A stretch of DNA of 64,000 nt from Bermanella marisrubri (GCF_012295615.1 NZ_CP051183.1:1-64000); one strand, 5' to 3'; counted from the stretch's first letter, positions 46,051-59,607 are shown. The notes: generated by a model from the sequence alone, not told the origin. Program-made: numbers and translations.

Positions 46051-47679
46051 TCATTCAGGATACAAAATTCCATTTGATAATGCGCCACATGTTTCTTTAC
46101 GCATAGCCTCTAAGTCGTACGACATATATCCGGCTTCCCCAAAAACGTCTGTTCCATTCAAATAGTAGACGGTCTCCTTTTCATTTGGGTTATTAATTTG
46201 ATATCCCAACAATTGAGCAATTTGATGACTAATTTGATAATGGTTTGACAAGCAACCCAATTCACTTTTTAGCCGCTCTGTTTCTTTCGTTGGAATGTTT
46301 ATCCCATAAAAAAGGAAGGGTACACGAGCCATATCGATGTCAACTGAGTTATGGCCATATCGACCACCTTGTCCAAGTAACTCGCCATGATCCGGTATAA
46401 AAAATATGTATGTGGGCCTATGTGTAGTCTCAAAATATTTATATATGTTAGCAATTACTTTTTGAGTATAAATCACTGAATTATCGTAGCTATTCAACTG
46501 ATAGTCAGCGAAGCTTTTGCCATCTGTAGGATATACCTCTTCCGACTTTGGATAGTTATCAACATAAGGAACATGAGTGCTGCGCATATGCAAAGTTATG
46601 AATTGTGGTTGCTCATAGTTCAGATTCATGGACTTCAGCTCAAGCAGTAGGCGATTATCATACTCGCCTTCATATCCTGATAAATGCTTGTTTTCTTTCC
46701 AAGTATCTATGTCAGACAAGGAAAATGAGTAGGTCAGTCCTCCAGCATTCTTTTGCGTCGTAATGTAATGAGTGTTGAACCCTTTCTTCTTCGCTAGTCT
46801 AAACAATGAGCCTTCCATTGAGCTAATTTGTGCAGTGTTATTTGGCTCATAAATTCCATTAAAGAATAAGGTTAGCGATACTCGAGTCGACACCGCGCTA
46901 GAAATTGCAGGTATAAAGAAAAAATTAGGGTTGCTCTTATAGGGTTCTAGGTTAGGCGTCGTATTCCTCTCGTAGCCAAACAACCCCATGTTGTAATAGC
47001 TTAAGCTCTCACCCATTAAAACTACAATATTTGCGTCAACGGGTTCATTCTCTATTAACTCATAAGGCGCGTAATCAGGCATTTCTTTTCTCATTCCAAG
47101 CGCTACTTTTATTTGACGCGCCACAAAAAACGAAACACTGTACAACCCGTTTTTGATGCCGGTATGGGCGATGTTCGGCTGATACTTTTGCGATGCCTCT
47201 GAACGCAGCGACTGAAAAAACGGAAGCGTCAAAAGAAGTATTAGAAAGAAATGTAAGAAAGGCACTTTGATTGATCGGGCTTCATACTGAATGTATGACA
47301 ATACCGCTATGGCGTAGAAAACCAAACTCAGAATAAATAACGGCAAAATGTGCGTGAATATATCTGCAAATCCAACGATTGTATCTTGGATTTCGCTGGT
47401 CATTAGCACCATATCAAATGCGCTATAAAAACCACCAAAGTACTGGAAATACATCAGTTGGGTGGCCTGCATAAGAGCTAAAATGGTTAGCACAATCAAA
47501 CTTAGCTTTTTCGCTGGACTCAGAGCAATTAAAACCATCAATAAAAGAGTAATCGCATTACTCTTCAAGTCATAACCAGCTTGATAGTTCTCATTTAAAA
47601 ACCCAAATAAAAGATCAGGACCAATAGCGAAAGCAGACAAAGAAAGAATTAATAGCAATGTAGGTTTTAATTTGCGCAT
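46051..47679 (-). CDS. Inner-membrane sulfatase, phosphoethanolamine transferase-like
   Basis: A 542-aa protein with about five transmembrane helices in the first 165 residues, then a periplasmic alkaline-phosphatase-fold domain. MGESLSYYNMGLFGYER, RNTTPNLEPY, SSAVSTRVSLTLFF (probable nucleophile Ser/Thr) and FIPDHGELLGQGGRYGH (metal ligands) match the EptA/CptA-type phosphoethanolamine transferases. The likely reaction is adding phosphoethanolamine to lipid A, LPS core or another glycan, but the acceptor is unknown. It lies in a non-syntenic islet bracketed by identical terminators. Confidence 0.85.
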   Translation of the reverse strand: MRKLKPTLLLILSLSAFAIGPDLLFGFLNENYQAGYDLKSNAITLLLMVLIALSPAKKLSLIVLTILALMQATQLMYFQYFGGFYSAFDMVLMTSEIQDTIVGFADIFTHILPLFILSLVFYAIAVLSYIQYEARSIKVPFLHFFLILLLTLPFFQSLRSEASQKYQPNIAHTGIKNGLYSVSFFVARQIKVALGMRKEMPDYAPYELIENEPVDANIVVLMGESLSYYNMGLFGYERNTTPNLEPYKSNPNFFFIPAISSAVSTRVSLTLFFNGIYEPNNTAQISSMEGSLFRLAKKKGFNTHYITTQKNAGGLTYSFSLSDIDTWKENKHLSGYEGEYDNRLLLELKSMNLNYEQPQFITLHMRSTHVPYVDNYPKSEEVYPTDGKSFADYQLNSYDNSVIYTQKVIANIYKYFETTHRPTYIFFIPDHGELLGQGGRYGHNSVDIDMARVPFLFYGINIPTKETERLKSELGCLSNHYQISHQIAQLLGYQINNPNEKETVYYLNGTDVFGEAGYMSYDLEAMRKETCGALSNGILYPE

Positions 47680-47788
47680 GATTTGACCTTATTTCTCGAG
47701 CGCAAATTGTATATGTTTTCTGATCTTTTTCACATTATTGTAATCTCACTATGATAAGCGATAGCGAGTTATGACATTCAGAATTGAA

Positions 47789-47829
47789 ACAAAAAAGCCG
47801 CCTTGGTTAGGAACCAAGGCGGCTTTTTT
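47789..47829. terminator. Terminator copy B (downstream of atpC)
   Basis: The same 12-bp stem and AGG loop as copy A, flanked by A6 and T6, hence bidirectional. It ends the ATP synthase operon 25 bp after atpC. Positions 47789-47823 are identical to 45971-46005. Confidence 0.93.
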
Positions 47830-47853
47830 AATTGATAAGAGCTAATTAAAAAA

Positions 47854-48282
47854 TTAACGCTTACCCATTTTTTGGCGAATTTGCTGGATCGTACGGATCT
47901 GTGCAGCAGCTTCAGCCAATTGCGAAGCAGCGCGAGAGTAATCAAAGTCACCAGACTGATTCTCAAGTGCTTGCTCAGCATGTTTTTTCGCTTCAAGCGC
48001 AGCAGCTTCATCTAGGTTGCTAGCACGGGCAGCAGTATCGGCAAGTACCGTTACGCCATCTGGCTGAACTTCTAAAAAGCCACTCGATACATAGAAGATT
48101 TCTTCTTCACCGTTCTGCTTGATCACACGAACGGGGCCAGGGCGAAGTTTGGTCAGCAATGGCGTGTGGCCATGCATGATACCAAGATCACCCTGTACAC
48201 CTGCCGCGATGAGCATTTCAACACGGCCGGAGAAGATAGCCTCTTCAGCGCTAACGATGTCACAATGAACCGTCATAGCCAT
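47854..48282 (-). CDS. atpC: F1F0 ATP synthase subunit epsilon
   Basis: A 142-aa central-stalk subunit that couples rotation and inhibits hydrolysis. The N-terminal beta-sandwich ([24 protein letters not shown] start) contains [14 protein letters not shown], and the C-terminal helical hairpin ends [13 protein letters not shown] lies 6 nt before the ATG. It is the last gene of the atp operon, 12 bp after atpD. Confidence 0.97.
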   Translation of the reverse strand: MAMTVHCDIVSAEEAIFSGRVEMLIAAGVQGDLGIMHGHTPLLTKLRPGPVRVIKQNGEEEIFYVSSGFLEVQPDGVTVLADTAARASNLDEAAALEAKKHAEQALENQSGDFDYSRAASQLAEAAAQIRTIQQIRQKMGKR

Positions 48283-48294
48283 AGCTCTCTCCTA

Positions 48295-49683
<1,389 letters not shown>

Positions 49684-49705
49684 TTAAAAACCTATATCCG
49701 CAAGC

Positions 49706-50566
49706 CTATACCGCTGCTGCGCCGCCCACGATCTCAGAGATCTCTTGGGTGATAGCTGCCTGACGAGCTTTGTTGTATAACAAGTTAAGCTCTTTAATGA
49801 TGTCACCAGCATTATCAGTGGCGTTTTTCATGGCCAACATACGCGCTGCCATTTCACAAGCGGTGTTTTCAACAACTGCTTGATACACCTGTGATTCAAT
49901 ATAACGATCCAACATTTCGTTGAGGAGTGCCTCAGCGTCTGGCTCGTAAATATAGTCCCACTGACCTTTCATGCCTTGATCATCATCAGCTGCAAGCGGT
50001 AGAAGTTGTCTAACTACTGGCTTCTGCGTCATGGTGTTCACAAACTCGTTACCAGCAAGGTACAAGCGATCGATATCACCATTGTTGAACGAATCCAGCA
50101 TGACTTTAACGCTACCGATTAACTCGTGCGCTTCAGGTGCATCGCCTAAGTGAGTTTTTGCCGCTATTACATTGCCACCGAAGCTCTTAAAGAAAGACAC
50201 GCCTTTTTGGCCAATGGCACAAATATCGATCTCCACATTTTTATTGTGAAGCTCTTGCATGTCTTTAACTAAGCTACGTAGCAAGTTAGTGTTCAAACCA
50301 CCACAAAGACCACGATCTGAAGTAACCACGATATAACCAACGCGTTTTACTTCACGCTCTTGCAGATAGGCGTGGCGGTATTCACTGTTTGCGTGGGCCA
50401 TGTGGCCAACAACCGCGCGGATCTTGTCTGCGTATGGACGACTGGTTTGCATACGATCTTGCGCTTTACGCATTTTCGATGCTGCTACCATTTCCATCGC
50501 AGAAGTGATCTTTTGCGTATTGTTAATACTGCCGATTTTCTGCTTTATCTCTTTTCCGACTGCCAT
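49706..50566 (-). CDS. atpG: F1F0 ATP synthase subunit gamma
   Basis: A 286-aa rotor shaft subunit. The N-terminus [18 protein letters not shown] with [14 protein letters not shown] and the C-terminal [19 protein letters not shown] helix are characteristic. It lies between atpA and atpD in the standard order. Confidence 0.98.
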   Translation of the reverse strand: MAVGKEIKQKIGSINNTQKITSAMEMVAASKMRKAQDRMQTSRPYADKIRAVVGHMAHANSEYRHAYLQEREVKRVGYIVVTSDRGLCGGLNTNLLRSLVKDMQELHNKNVEIDICAIGQKGVSFFKSFGGNVIAAKTHLGDAPEAHELIGSVKVMLDSFNNGDIDRLYLAGNEFVNTMTQKPVVRQLLPLAADDDQGMKGQWDYIYEPDAEALLNEMLDRYIESQVYQAVVENTACEMAARMLAMKNATDNAGDIIKELNLLYNKARQAAITQEISEIVGGAAAV

Positions 50567-50610
50567 AATGACTGCCCTTTATCTCAGTCAACCTGAGCGA
50601 CTTTCGTCGC

Positions 50611-52155
50611 TTACCAGGTTTGAGTCGCTTTAAATTTCTCTAGCAAGTCCTTAAGACCGTTCTTCTCATCGTCGCCAAACTTGCCAGCGCCGTTGATTAG
50701 ATCAACAAGGTCTTTGAACTCAGCCTTCGCGTAAGAAAGTAGAGCAGCTTCGAAGTCTGCAATCTTTTCTACTGCAACGTCTTTCAGATAGCCTTCGTTT
50801 GCTGCGAATAGCATGATCGCCATTTCAGCCACAGACATAGGCGCGTACTGTTTCTGCTTCATTAGTTCAGTAACAGTTTTACCGTGCTCAAGCTGTTCAC
50901 GAGTTGCATCATCAAGATCAGAAGCGAACTGAGCGAAAGCCGCCAATTCACGATACTGAGCCAATGCCAGACGGATACCACCACCTAGTTTAGAGATGAT
51001 CTTAGTTTGTGCAGCACCACCAACACGTGATACCGAGATACCTGCGTTCATTGCAGGACGGATACCAGAGTTAAATAGGTTAGTTTCTAAGAAGATCTGA
51101 CCATCGGTAATGGAGATTACGTTAGTTGGTACAAACGCAGATACGTCACCACCTTGGGTTTCGATAATCGGTAGAGCAGTCAAAGAACCAGTCTTACCTT
51201 TTACTTCACCGTTAGTGAACTGTTCAACGTATTCGGCGTTTACTCGCGCTGCACGCTCTAGAAGACGTGAGTGCAAGTAGAAAACATCACCTGGGTATGC
51301 TTCACGACCAGGAGGACGCTTCAATAGCAATGAAATCTGACGATATGCCCAAGCTTGCTTAGTCAAATCATCATAAATGATTAGGGCATCTTCACCGCGG
51401 TCGCGGAAGTATTCACCCATTGCACAACCTGCATAAGCAGATAGATACTGCATAGAAGCAGGATCAGAAGCAGAAGCGGCTACGATGATGGTGTTATCCA
51501 TTGCACCGTGCTCTTCTAGCTTACGTACTACGTTTGCAATAGAAGATTGCTTCTGACCGATGGCAACGTATACACACTTAATGCCAGAATTTTTTTGGTT
51601 GATGATGGCGTCTACCGCTAGAGCTGTTTTACCAGTCTGACGGTCACCGATGATCAACTCACGCTGACCACGACCGATAGGTACCATTGCGTCAACCGCT
51701 TTGTAACCGGTTTGTACTGGCTGGTCTACGCCTTGACGAGCGATTACCCCAGGAGCGATTCGCTCGATAGGAGTAGTTTGTTTCGCTTCGATTGGGCCTT
51801 TACCATCGATTGGGTTACCAAGAGCATCAACAACACGGCCAAGTAGTTCAGGACCTGTTGGTACTTCAAGGATACGACCTGTACAACGAGCTTTTTGGCC
51901 TTCAGCCAAGCCCAAATAGTCGCCCAATACGATTGCGCCTACGGAATCTTGCTCTAGGTTAAGAGCCATACCGTATACGCTGCCATCAAATTCAATCATC
52001 TCACCGTACATTACGTCGGCAAGACCGTGAATGCGCACGATACCGTCTGATACAGATACGATTGTACCTTCGGTACGTGCTTCAGAAGCTACATCAAGTT
52101 TCTCGATGCGCTTCTTAATCACTTCGCTTATCTCGCTAGGATTTAGTTGCTGCAT
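50611..52155 (-). CDS. atpA: F1F0 ATP synthase subunit alpha
   Basis: A 514-aa non-catalytic nucleotide-binding subunit. The P-loop is GDRQTGKT; the arginine-finger region is [19 protein letters not shown]. The N-terminus [17 protein letters not shown] is typical of gammaproteobacteria. Confidence 0.99.
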   Translation of the reverse strand: MQQLNPSEISEVIKKRIEKLDVASEARTEGTIVSVSDGIVRIHGLADVMYGEMIEFDGSVYGMALNLEQDSVGAIVLGDYLGLAEGQKARCTGRILEVPTGPELLGRVVDALGNPIDGKGPIEAKQTTPIERIAPGVIARQGVDQPVQTGYKAVDAMVPIGRGQRELIIGDRQTGKTALAVDAIINQKNSGIKCVYVAIGQKQSSIANVVRKLEEHGAMDNTIIVAASASDPASMQYLSAYAGCAMGEYFRDRGEDALIIYDDLTKQAWAYRQISLLLKRPPGREAYPGDVFYLHSRLLERAARVNAEYVEQFTNGEVKGKTGSLTALPIIETQGGDVSAFVPTNVISITDGQIFLETNLFNSGIRPAMNAGISVSRVGGAAQTKIISKLGGGIRLALAQYRELAAFAQFASDLDDATREQLEHGKTVTELMKQKQYAPMSVAEMAIMLFAANEGYLKDVAVEKIADFEAALLSYAKAEFKDLVDLINGAGKFGDDEKNGLKDLLEKFKATQTW

Positions 52156-52170
52156 GTTTATCCCTCAAAC

Positions 52171-52707
52171 TCAGGAGTTCATCGCTTCGGCTAACTTAGC
52201 CAACTTGCCACGTACAGTACCGTCAATCACCATGTCACCCGCTCGGATGATGGCACCACCTACCAAAGAACTATCTACAGTAGTGGTTACGCGTACGTCT
52301 TTATCAAGTTTGGCCTTGAGAGCTTGAGTCAATTTTTGCTTGGTTGCGTCGGTTACGTCGAAAGCGGATGTAATTTCTACATCTACTACTCTTTCTTGTT
52401 CCGCCTTCAAGTGCTCAAATTGCTCAAGGATGTGTGGTAATAGCGCTAGGCGCTTATTCTCGGCTAAAACGTTGACAAGGTTTTGACCCGCCTCGTTTAG
52501 CTTTTCCCCACAAACATCGATCAATGTTTGAGCCTGCTGTTCGCCAGACAACCCTGGATGGCTTAATACTGCTTCCATGTCTTGGTTGTTGGCTACTTCG
52601 CTGGCTACTGCAAGCATGTCTGACCATGCTTGCAAGTCACCAGCTTCAACAGCTGCTTGGAAGGCTGCTTTCGCGTATGGACGTGCCAATGTTGAAAGTT
52701 CAGCCAT
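52171..52707 (-). CDS. atpH: F1F0 ATP synthase subunit delta
   Basis: A 178-aa peripheral-stalk subunit linking F1 to subunit b. The N-terminus STLARPYAKAAFQAA and C-terminal VDSSLVGGAIIRAGDMVIDG are the OSCP/delta signatures. It lies 12 bp after atpF and 15 bp before atpA. Confidence 0.98.
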   Translation of the reverse strand: MAELSTLARPYAKAAFQAAVEAGDLQAWSDMLAVASEVANNQDMEAVLSHPGLSGEQQAQTLIDVCGEKLNEAGQNLVNVLAENKRLALLPHILEQFEHLKAEQERVVDVEITSAFDVTDATKQKLTQALKAKLDKDVRVTTTVDSSLVGGAIIRAGDMVIDGTVRGKLAKLAEAMNS

Positions 52708-52719
52708 GGTAAACCTCGC

Positions 52720-53190
52720 TTATAGCTCTTCTGCCAATTTGTCTAGAAGCGCATTGTGCTTCTCGACATCAATTGAGGTTTCCAGGATTTTAGAAGCACC
52801 GGCTACAGCTAACTCAGATACCTGAGAGCGTAGTGTTTCTTTCGCGCGGTTAACTTCTTGATCAATTTCTGCTTGAGCAGCAGCTTTAAGGCGCTCACCT
52901 TCTTGATGTGCCGCATCTTTGGCTTCATCAATGATTTGGTTAGCGCGCTTATTGGCTTGCTCAATGATCTGCGCAGCTTGCTCTTTCGCTTCACGCAACT
53001 GACTACCAGCTTTTTCTTGAGCCAGTTTTAGGTCACGATCAGCGCGATTTGCTGCGTCCAGACCGTCCGCAATCTTCTTCGCACGCTCTTGCATGGCGTT
53101 CATTAGCGGTGGCCAAACGAACTTCCAGCAAAAGGCAACGAAGAAAGCGAAGGCGATGATCTGGCCGATCAATGTCAAATTAATATTCAC
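52720..53190 (-). CDS. atpF: F1F0 ATP synthase subunit b
   Basis: A 156-aa peripheral-stalk subunit with one N-terminal transmembrane helix ([22 protein letters not shown]) and a long charged coiled coil rich in Ala, Glu and Lys. Length and layout match E. coli subunit b. Confidence 0.98.
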   Translation of the reverse strand: MNINLTLIGQIIAFAFFVAFCWKFVWPPLMNAMQERAKKIADGLDAANRADRDLKLAQEKAGSQLREAKEQAAQIIEQANKRANQIIDEAKDAAHQEGERLKAAAQAEIDQEVNRAKETLRSQVSELAVAGASKILETSIDVEKHNALLDKLAEEL

Positions 53191-53243
53191 GCCTTAGTCC
53201 TCTATTTCGTTAGTTGATTTGCGTCTAAAGATCAAAAGATCGA

Positions 53244-53498
<255 letters not shown>

Positions 53499-53673
53499 TT
53501 AAGTTGATGAATTAACGGTTAAGTTAAACTTTTAAAAAATCTATCAAATAATTAGAGCTTGTTGTATGAAGCGAGAACAAAGCAAAAACTTGCGAGAGAC
53601 CAGAGTTTGGTAGACCCAAATGAGGATCTCGAGCAATTTTTTAACGCAGTTATCGCAAATACAACCGCTATAA

Positions 53674-54591
<918 letters not shown>

Positions 54592-54611
54592 TCACTCTCA
54601 GTCCAAAAGGT

Positions 54612-54983
54612 TCATAAATTTGCAATTTTGGCGTTGAAAAGATTGCTTGCTTGTATCAACAAAAAACCTGCGAACAACGCCGTAATATTCAGTGGATGTA
54701 ACAGCTTAAAAACCAATGCAAAACCCAGTGCTGTTAACACCATTTTCCAAGCACCACCTTTGTATAGGTTATTCAGTACTTGCGATATCTGTTGAGCCCC
54801 CGAATAACGAAATGCCAAAAAGATAAAATAGGCATTGGGAACAAGGCTTATCAGGCCGCCTGCTAAAGCCGATATCCCGGCTTCTTTACTATGCAATAGA
54901 CACAAAAACGCAAAGACGAATGTCAAAGCCAATTGCAACAAAGGAATGCGATGCACAGGTGGTCGTTGAATACTGCTCGACAT
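54612..54983 (-). CDS. atpI: ATP synthase protein I
   Basis: A 123-aa hydrophobic protein with four predicted transmembrane helices, involved in c-ring assembly or magnesium supply. GLISLVPNAYFIFLAFRY is the family signature. I place the start at the ATG at 54983 because GGGAG lies 5 nt upstream; a further in-frame start adds 17 residues. It is the first gene of the atp operon. Confidence 0.9.
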   Translation of the reverse strand: MSSSIQRPPVHRIPLLQLALTFVFAFLCLLHSKEAGISALAGGLISLVPNAYFIFLAFRYSGAQQISQVLNNLYKGGAWKMVLTALGFALVFKLLHPLNITALFAGFLLIQASNLFNAKIANL

Positions 54984-55062
54984 TTGACTCCCACCGATTG
55001 CGTGTAACCCTTTGATTTGTGTGTGATTAAACACTCACTCTAGGCATAAATAAGCGCGCGGA

Positions 55063-55091
55063 ATTATATTGGCTATACCGCGCCGCATCAA
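55063..55091 (-). promoter_or_regulatory. Sigma-70 promoter of the atp operon
   Basis: On the minus strand, -35 TTGATG (55086-55091) and a perfect -10 TATAAT (55063-55068) are separated by 17 bp. Transcription should start near 55056, about 70 nt upstream of atpI. Confidence 0.8.
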
Positions 55092-55135
55092 CAGCCTGTT
55101 CCATTTATTTTGGCATTGTTCGCCATAGGGGGACG

Positions 55136-55179
55136 CTGCTGGTCAAATTTAAACCAGCAGGCAGTGTAGAGGGACACTG
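55136..55179 (-). terminator. Two adjacent hairpins downstream of parB
   Basis: CTGCTGGT/ACCAGCAG (55136-55160) and CAGTGT/ACACTG (55162-55179) lie between the parB stop and the atp promoter. They may end the mnmG-rsmG-parAB transcript; a U-tract is absent, so this is a weak call. Confidence 0.4.
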
Positions 55180-55217
55180 TTTAATGAACAAGGTACGAGA
55201 AACGCCAATTTCACTGG

Positions 55218-56114
55218 CTATTTGATGTGATTTAAAATTCCATCTAGTTCATCCAAACTAGAATAACTGATGACCAACTGGCCTTTGCCTTTTTGGTTGT
55301 GTTTTAACTCGACCTTGGCGCCAAGGCGTTCACCCAGTTTACTTTCGAGACGATCAATATCTGGATTTTTGGGCTCTTCTTTTTTGGTCTTTTTAGGCTC
55401 ATGCCATTTACTCACTAACGCTTCGGTTTGACGCACCGTTAACGCTTTTGAAACCACTTGGCGTGCTGCCTCTGATTGATTCTCCCCTTGCAAACCTAAC
55501 AAGGCACGGGCATGACCCATATCGATGTCGCCATGCTCAAGCAACGTGCGCACATCTTCATTGAGATTCATTAAGCGCAATAAGTTAGTAACGGTTACAC
55601 GACTTTTACCAACTGCGTCTGCTACTTGCTGCTGAGTTAATGCGAATTCTTCTTGCAGGCGATGCAAGGCACGAGCTTCTTCCATGGGATTGAGGTTTTC
55701 ACGCTGGATATTCTCAATCAATGCCATGGCGATGGCCGCTTCATCCGGCACATCTTTAATGATTACCGGTACTTCGTGTAACTCTGCGATTTGAGCTGCT
55801 CGCCAACGACGTTCACCAGCAATAATTTCATATCGAGTATCAGCAGATGTAGAAGAAATAGGGCGCACCACAATGGGCTGCATAATACCTTGAGCACGGA
55901 TAGATGCCGCCAATTCTTCCAGCGCCTCTGGGTGCATATCTTTGCGCGGCTGATAGCGACCAGGCTGAAGGTACTCAATAGGAAGCTGCTTAAGGGTTTC
56001 CCGGACTTGGGGCGTATCACTTTCTTGAGGAGCATCTGTTTGTTGAGATTTAGAGCTTGCTGCGCCAGCTAATAGGGCGTCCAAGCCAGTACCCAGTCCG
56101 CGTTTCTTTGCCAT
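55218..56114 (-). CDS. parB: Chromosome partitioning protein ParB
   Basis: A 298-aa CTP-dependent DNA clamp that loads at parS sites near the origin. The N-terminus KKRGLGTGLDALLAG is the ParA-interacting end. IRAQGIMQPIVVRP and the ERRWRAAQ box form the nucleotide-binding domain, QQVADAVGKSRVTVTNLLRL is the HTH, and a C-terminal dimerisation segment closes the protein. It lies 23 bp after parA. No parS sequence was seen in the window. Confidence 0.97.
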   Translation of the reverse strand: MAKKRGLGTGLDALLAGAASSKSQQTDAPQESDTPQVRETLKQLPIEYLQPGRYQPRKDMHPEALEELAASIRAQGIMQPIVVRPISSTSADTRYEIIAGERRWRAAQIAELHEVPVIIKDVPDEAAIAMALIENIQRENLNPMEEARALHRLQEEFALTQQQVADAVGKSRVTVTNLLRLMNLNEDVRTLLEHGDIDMGHARALLGLQGENQSEAARQVVSKALTVRQTEALVSKWHEPKKTKKEEPKNPDIDRLESKLGERLGAKVELKHNQKGKGQLVISYSSLDELDGILNHIK

Positions 56115-56137
56115 GTATTTTTGCCGTTATGATGTTT

Positions 56138-56911
56138 TTATGCTGAGATGCTTTGACACTTGCGATTTACTTCTCCCGCCAACGCCAGATAGGCCACGGC
56201 GCCGCGAGAGCTCTTATCATAACACAGTACCGGCATTCCATAACTAGGGGCCTCAGCCAGACGAATATTACGTGGAATCACTGTGCCATAGACCTGATCA
56301 CCAAAGTGATTAATCAATTGTGCAGAGACGTCTGTGGTCAAACTGGTGCGCGGATCATACATGGTGCGCAACAAACCATCGATACGTAGTTCAGGATTAA
56401 TTTGCTGAATACGCTCAATGGTATTCATTAATGCGGTTAAACCTTCCAATGCATAATATTCGCACTGCATCGGAATAATAATACCATGGGCGGCAACGAA
56501 GGCATTGACGGTAAGCATGTTCAAAGAGGGTGGGCAATCAATCACAATGTAATCGTAATCATCCACGAGCGGATCAAGGGCGTTACGCAAGCGGCTTTCT
56601 TTACCGTCCATATCAATTAACTGAACCTCTGCAGCGGTAAGATCACCATTTGCTGGCAATATATCGTAACCAGCAGGATCAGTTTTTACGATTGCGTCAC
56701 GAGCAGGCATATCATCTACAAGCACATCATAGATTGACGACTCTAGCTCATGTTTATTGACGCCACTTCCCATGGTCGCGTTGCCTTGAGGGTCTAAATC
56801 GATCACCAAAACTTTGCGCTTAGTGGCAACTAAAGATGCAGACAGATTAACCGTCGTTGTGGTTTTACCCACACCGCCTTTTTGGTTTGCTATTGCTATG
56901 ATTCGACCCAC
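56138..56911 (-). CDS. parA: Chromosome partitioning ATPase ParA (Soj)
   Basis: A 257-aa deviant Walker A ATPase that drives origin segregation with ParB. The motif is KGGVGKTTT near residue 11. VIDCPPSLN (Walker B region) and the absence of an N-terminal HTH mark the chromosomal Soj type. It follows rsmG with a 61-bp gap. Confidence 0.97.
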   Translation of the reverse strand: MGRIIAIANQKGGVGKTTTTVNLSASLVATKRKVLVIDLDPQGNATMGSGVNKHELESSIYDVLVDDMPARDAIVKTDPAGYDILPANGDLTAAEVQLIDMDGKESRLRNALDPLVDDYDYIVIDCPPSLNMLTVNAFVAAHGIIIPMQCEYYALEGLTALMNTIERIQQINPELRIDGLLRTMYDPRTSLTTDVSAQLINHFGDQVYGTVIPRNIRLAEAPSYGMPVLCYDKSSRGAVAYLALAGEVNRKCQSISA

Positions 56912-56972
56912 AAGAGATACCTATAGTTCTGACAGACGCGACAAAATTCAACAGCGTCAAAAGCGCTTTGGC

Positions 56973-57590
56973 CTAGTTCTTCTTAATTTTAACCAAATGC
57001 CGCTCCCCTTCTTCTCCAGGAACGTGCAGAACAAAGCAGTCTACCACACTTACTCGATCATCCAATTGCTGGATTTCATCTTCTGGGTAAACCCCCTTCA
57101 TGGCAAAGAAGTAACCACCGGATTTCAACAGATGGATACTGCCATTCACCATATCCTCTAACGTGGCAAATGCACGACTGGTGATAGCATCAAACAAGGG
57201 CGCTTCGTATTTCTCAATGCGGCTTTGTACAGGTGTAATATTAGAAAGTTTTAATTCTATTTTGCTTTGCGTTAAAAATCGTGTTTTCTTGCCGTTACTA
57301 TCAAGCAAGGTAATGTCTTTCTCTGGATGACAAATGGCTAATGGAATGCCAGGTAAACCTGGCCCTGTGCCCACATCTAAAATACGTTCGCCTTCCACAT
57401 GCGGCAAAATACTCAAGCTATCCAACAGATGACGACCAATCATATCCTGAGGGTCACGCACGGCGGTTAGGTTGTAGGCCTTATTCCATTTAGCAAGCAA
57501 ACCATGATAGGCAAGCAACAGCTCTATCTTGTCGTCACTTAATTCAATTTGAAGTTTCTTCAAACCGGTTTTCAGCAATGCTTGATACAT
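56973..57590 (-). CDS. rsmG: 16S rRNA (guanine-527-N7)-methyltransferase RsmG
   Basis: A 205-aa SAM methyltransferase modifying 16S rRNA G527. The N-terminus carries KWNKAYNLTAVRDPQDM, the SAM site is ILDVGTGPGLPGIPLAI, and SRAFATLEDMV is present. It is transcribed after mnmG with a 104-bp gap. Confidence 0.97.
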   Translation of the reverse strand: MYQALLKTGLKKLQIELSDDKIELLLAYHGLLAKWNKAYNLTAVRDPQDMIGRHLLDSLSILPHVEGERILDVGTGPGLPGIPLAICHPEKDITLLDSNGKKTRFLTQSKIELKLSNITPVQSRIEKYEAPLFDAITSRAFATLEDMVNGSIHLLKSGGYFFAMKGVYPEDEIQQLDDRVSVVDCFVLHVPGEEGERHLVKIKKN

Positions 57591-57694
57591 GGGTAACCTT
57601 AAGGAGTATGTAGAAATAAGTCGCGCCTATTATCCACGATTCGACAAAATACTGTGAATTCTGTGAATAAAATAGACGCGTTAGAAAGGGTTAA

Positions 57695-59581
57695 TTAAGC
57701 GCTTCTCTTTTGCACGCTATGGTGCTTCTTGAGATAGATCAGCAACTGACTAATCGCCGCAGGGGTAACACCTTGAATCCGGCTGGCCGTGCCCAGTGTT
57801 TCTGGTTGTATTTCACTGAGCTTCTGTACAATTTCGTTGCTCAGCCCACCAACCTTGGAAAAATCTAAATCCGCCGGTAGCAGTGTATCTTCGTAGCGAC
57901 GCATTTGCTCAATTTCTTCCAATTGACGATTAATATAGCCTTCGTATTTGGCCATGATTTGCACTTGCTCGCTCACTTGCGGGTCCGCAACAGGTTCACC
58001 CTTCAGGTTAGCGATATCTGAGTAAGTGATCTCCGGACGCTTAAGTAAATCCATTAAACTGTATTCACGAGTGATTGGGGTTTTACTGAAACCATTTACC
58101 ACATCGCCTTCTTCGGTATTGGGTAAAATCCAAGTGCTTTTTAGTCGCTGCTCTTCTTGTTCAATGGCTTCTTTCTTTTCACAAAACGCTGCCCAGCGCT
58201 CATCACCAACTAAACCCAATTCGCGACCTTTTTCTGTCAGACGTAAATCCGCATTGTCTTCACGCAAAATCAAACGATACTCGGCACGACTAGTGAACAT
58301 ACGATACGGCTCATTGGTACCCATGGTGATCAAATCATCCACAAGTACACCGATATAAGCTTCATCTCGACGGGGGTACCAAGCATCTTTTTCCATACTA
58401 CGCAGCGCCGCATTGGTACCAGCCAATAAACCTTGAGCACCGGCTTCTTCATAACCCGTGGTACCGTTAATTTGGCCCGCGAAGAATAGACCTTGCATAA
58501 ACTTGGTTTCCAAAGAGTGCTTTAAATCCTGTGGATTAAAGAAATCATACTCGATTGCGTAACCAGGGCGCGTAATGTGGGCGTTTTCAAACCCCTTCAT
58601 GCTGTGGATCATTTCCACTTGCACATCAAACGGCAAGCTAGTGCTGATGCCATTTGGATAGAGTTCGTGGGTCGATAAACCTTCCGGCTCAACAAAAATT
58701 TGGTGGCTGTTTTTATCAGCGAAGCGCATGACTTTGTCTTCAATGGAAGGACAATAGCGCGGACCAATACCTTCGATCACACCGCTGTACATAGGGCTGC
58801 GATCTAAACCCGCACGAATAATGTCATGGGTTTGCTCATTGGTATGGGTAATAAAACAATCGATTTGCTGTGGATGTTCTTCACGATTCCCCATAAACGA
58901 CATAATAGGTGTAACGTCATCACCAGGCTGGCGCTGCATCACAGAAAAGTCCACAGAGCGCGCGTCAATGCGAGCTGGGGTACCGGTTTTTAAACGACCC
59001 ACATTAAATGGCAACTCGCGTAAACGTTTAGCAAGATTGTTGGAAGGGGGATCGCCAGCGCGACCACCTTGATAGTTATCCATACCAATGTGGATAACTC
59101 CGCCTAAGAAAGTACCTGTGGTTAACACGACGCTATCGGCATAAATCTTAATACCCGCTTGCGTCACCACACCTTTAACCGTATCGCCTTCAACGATCAG
59201 ATCGTCACAGGCCTGCTGGAAAAACTCTAAGTTAGGTTGGTTTTCCACAATTTCGCGAATAGCAGCTTTGTATAAGGCTCGATCTGCTTGTGCTCGTGTC
59301 GCACGCACGGCAGGTCCTTTACGGCTATTTAGCGTGCGGAATTGGATACCACCGCGATCGGTAGCGCGCGCCATGGCACCATCAAACGCATCAATCTCTT
59401 TCACTAAATGAGATTTGCCAATACCACCAATGGCTGGGTTACACGACATGACACCAACGGTTTCGATGGAGTGGGTGAGAAGCAAGGTTTTACATCCCAT
59501 ACGCGCGGCCGCCAAACATGCCTCTGTACCAGCATGTCCACCACCCACAACAATGACGTCATAGCGCTTTGCGTAATCCAC
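57695..59581 (-). CDS. mnmG: tRNA uridine 5-carboxymethylaminomethyl modification enzyme MnmG
   Basis: A 628-aa FAD enzyme that partners MnmE to modify U34 of certain tRNAs. The dinucleotide fold is [45 protein letters not shown] and [11 protein letters not shown] are diagnostic, and [12 protein letters not shown] is the C-terminal FAD contact. Length matches E. coli GidA (629 aa). Confidence 0.98.
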   Translation of the reverse strand: MDYAKRYDVIVVGGGHAGTEACLAAARMGCKTLLLTHSIETVGVMSCNPAIGGIGKSHLVKEIDAFDGAMARATDRGGIQFRTLNSRKGPAVRATRAQADRALYKAAIREIVENQPNLEFFQQACDDLIVEGDTVKGVVTQAGIKIYADSVVLTTGTFLGGVIHIGMDNYQGGRAGDPPSNNLAKRLRELPFNVGRLKTGTPARIDARSVDFSVMQRQPGDDVTPIMSFMGNREEHPQQIDCFITHTNEQTHDIIRAGLDRSPMYSGVIEGIGPRYCPSIEDKVMRFADKNSHQIFVEPEGLSTHELYPNGISTSLPFDVQVEMIHSMKGFENAHITRPGYAIEYDFFNPQDLKHSLETKFMQGLFFAGQINGTTGYEEAGAQGLLAGTNAALRSMEKDAWYPRRDEAYIGVLVDDLITMGTNEPYRMFTSRAEYRLILREDNADLRLTEKGRELGLVGDERWAAFCEKKEAIEQEEQRLKSTWILPNTEEGDVVNGFSKTPITREYSLMDLLKRPEITYSDIANLKGEPVADPQVSEQVQIMAKYEGYINRQLEEIEQMRRYEDTLLPADLDFSKVGGLSNEIVQKLSEIQPETLGTASRIQGVTPAAISQLLIYLKKHHSVQKRSA

Positions 59582-59598
59582 TTAACAACCTCGTTTAG

Positions 59599-59607
59599 TT
59601 ATACACA
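59599..59607 (+). promoter_or_regulatory. DnaA-box-like nonamer
   Basis: TTATACACA fits the DnaA-box consensus TTATNCACA. It lies upstream of mnmG in an AT-rich intergenic region, the location of oriC in enterics. Confidence 0.45.

Noticed and set aside
55035-57694. parS sites near parAB
   Set aside because: I looked for TGTTCCACGTGGAACA or TGTTTCACGTGAAACA and found no convincing match in this region or elsewhere.
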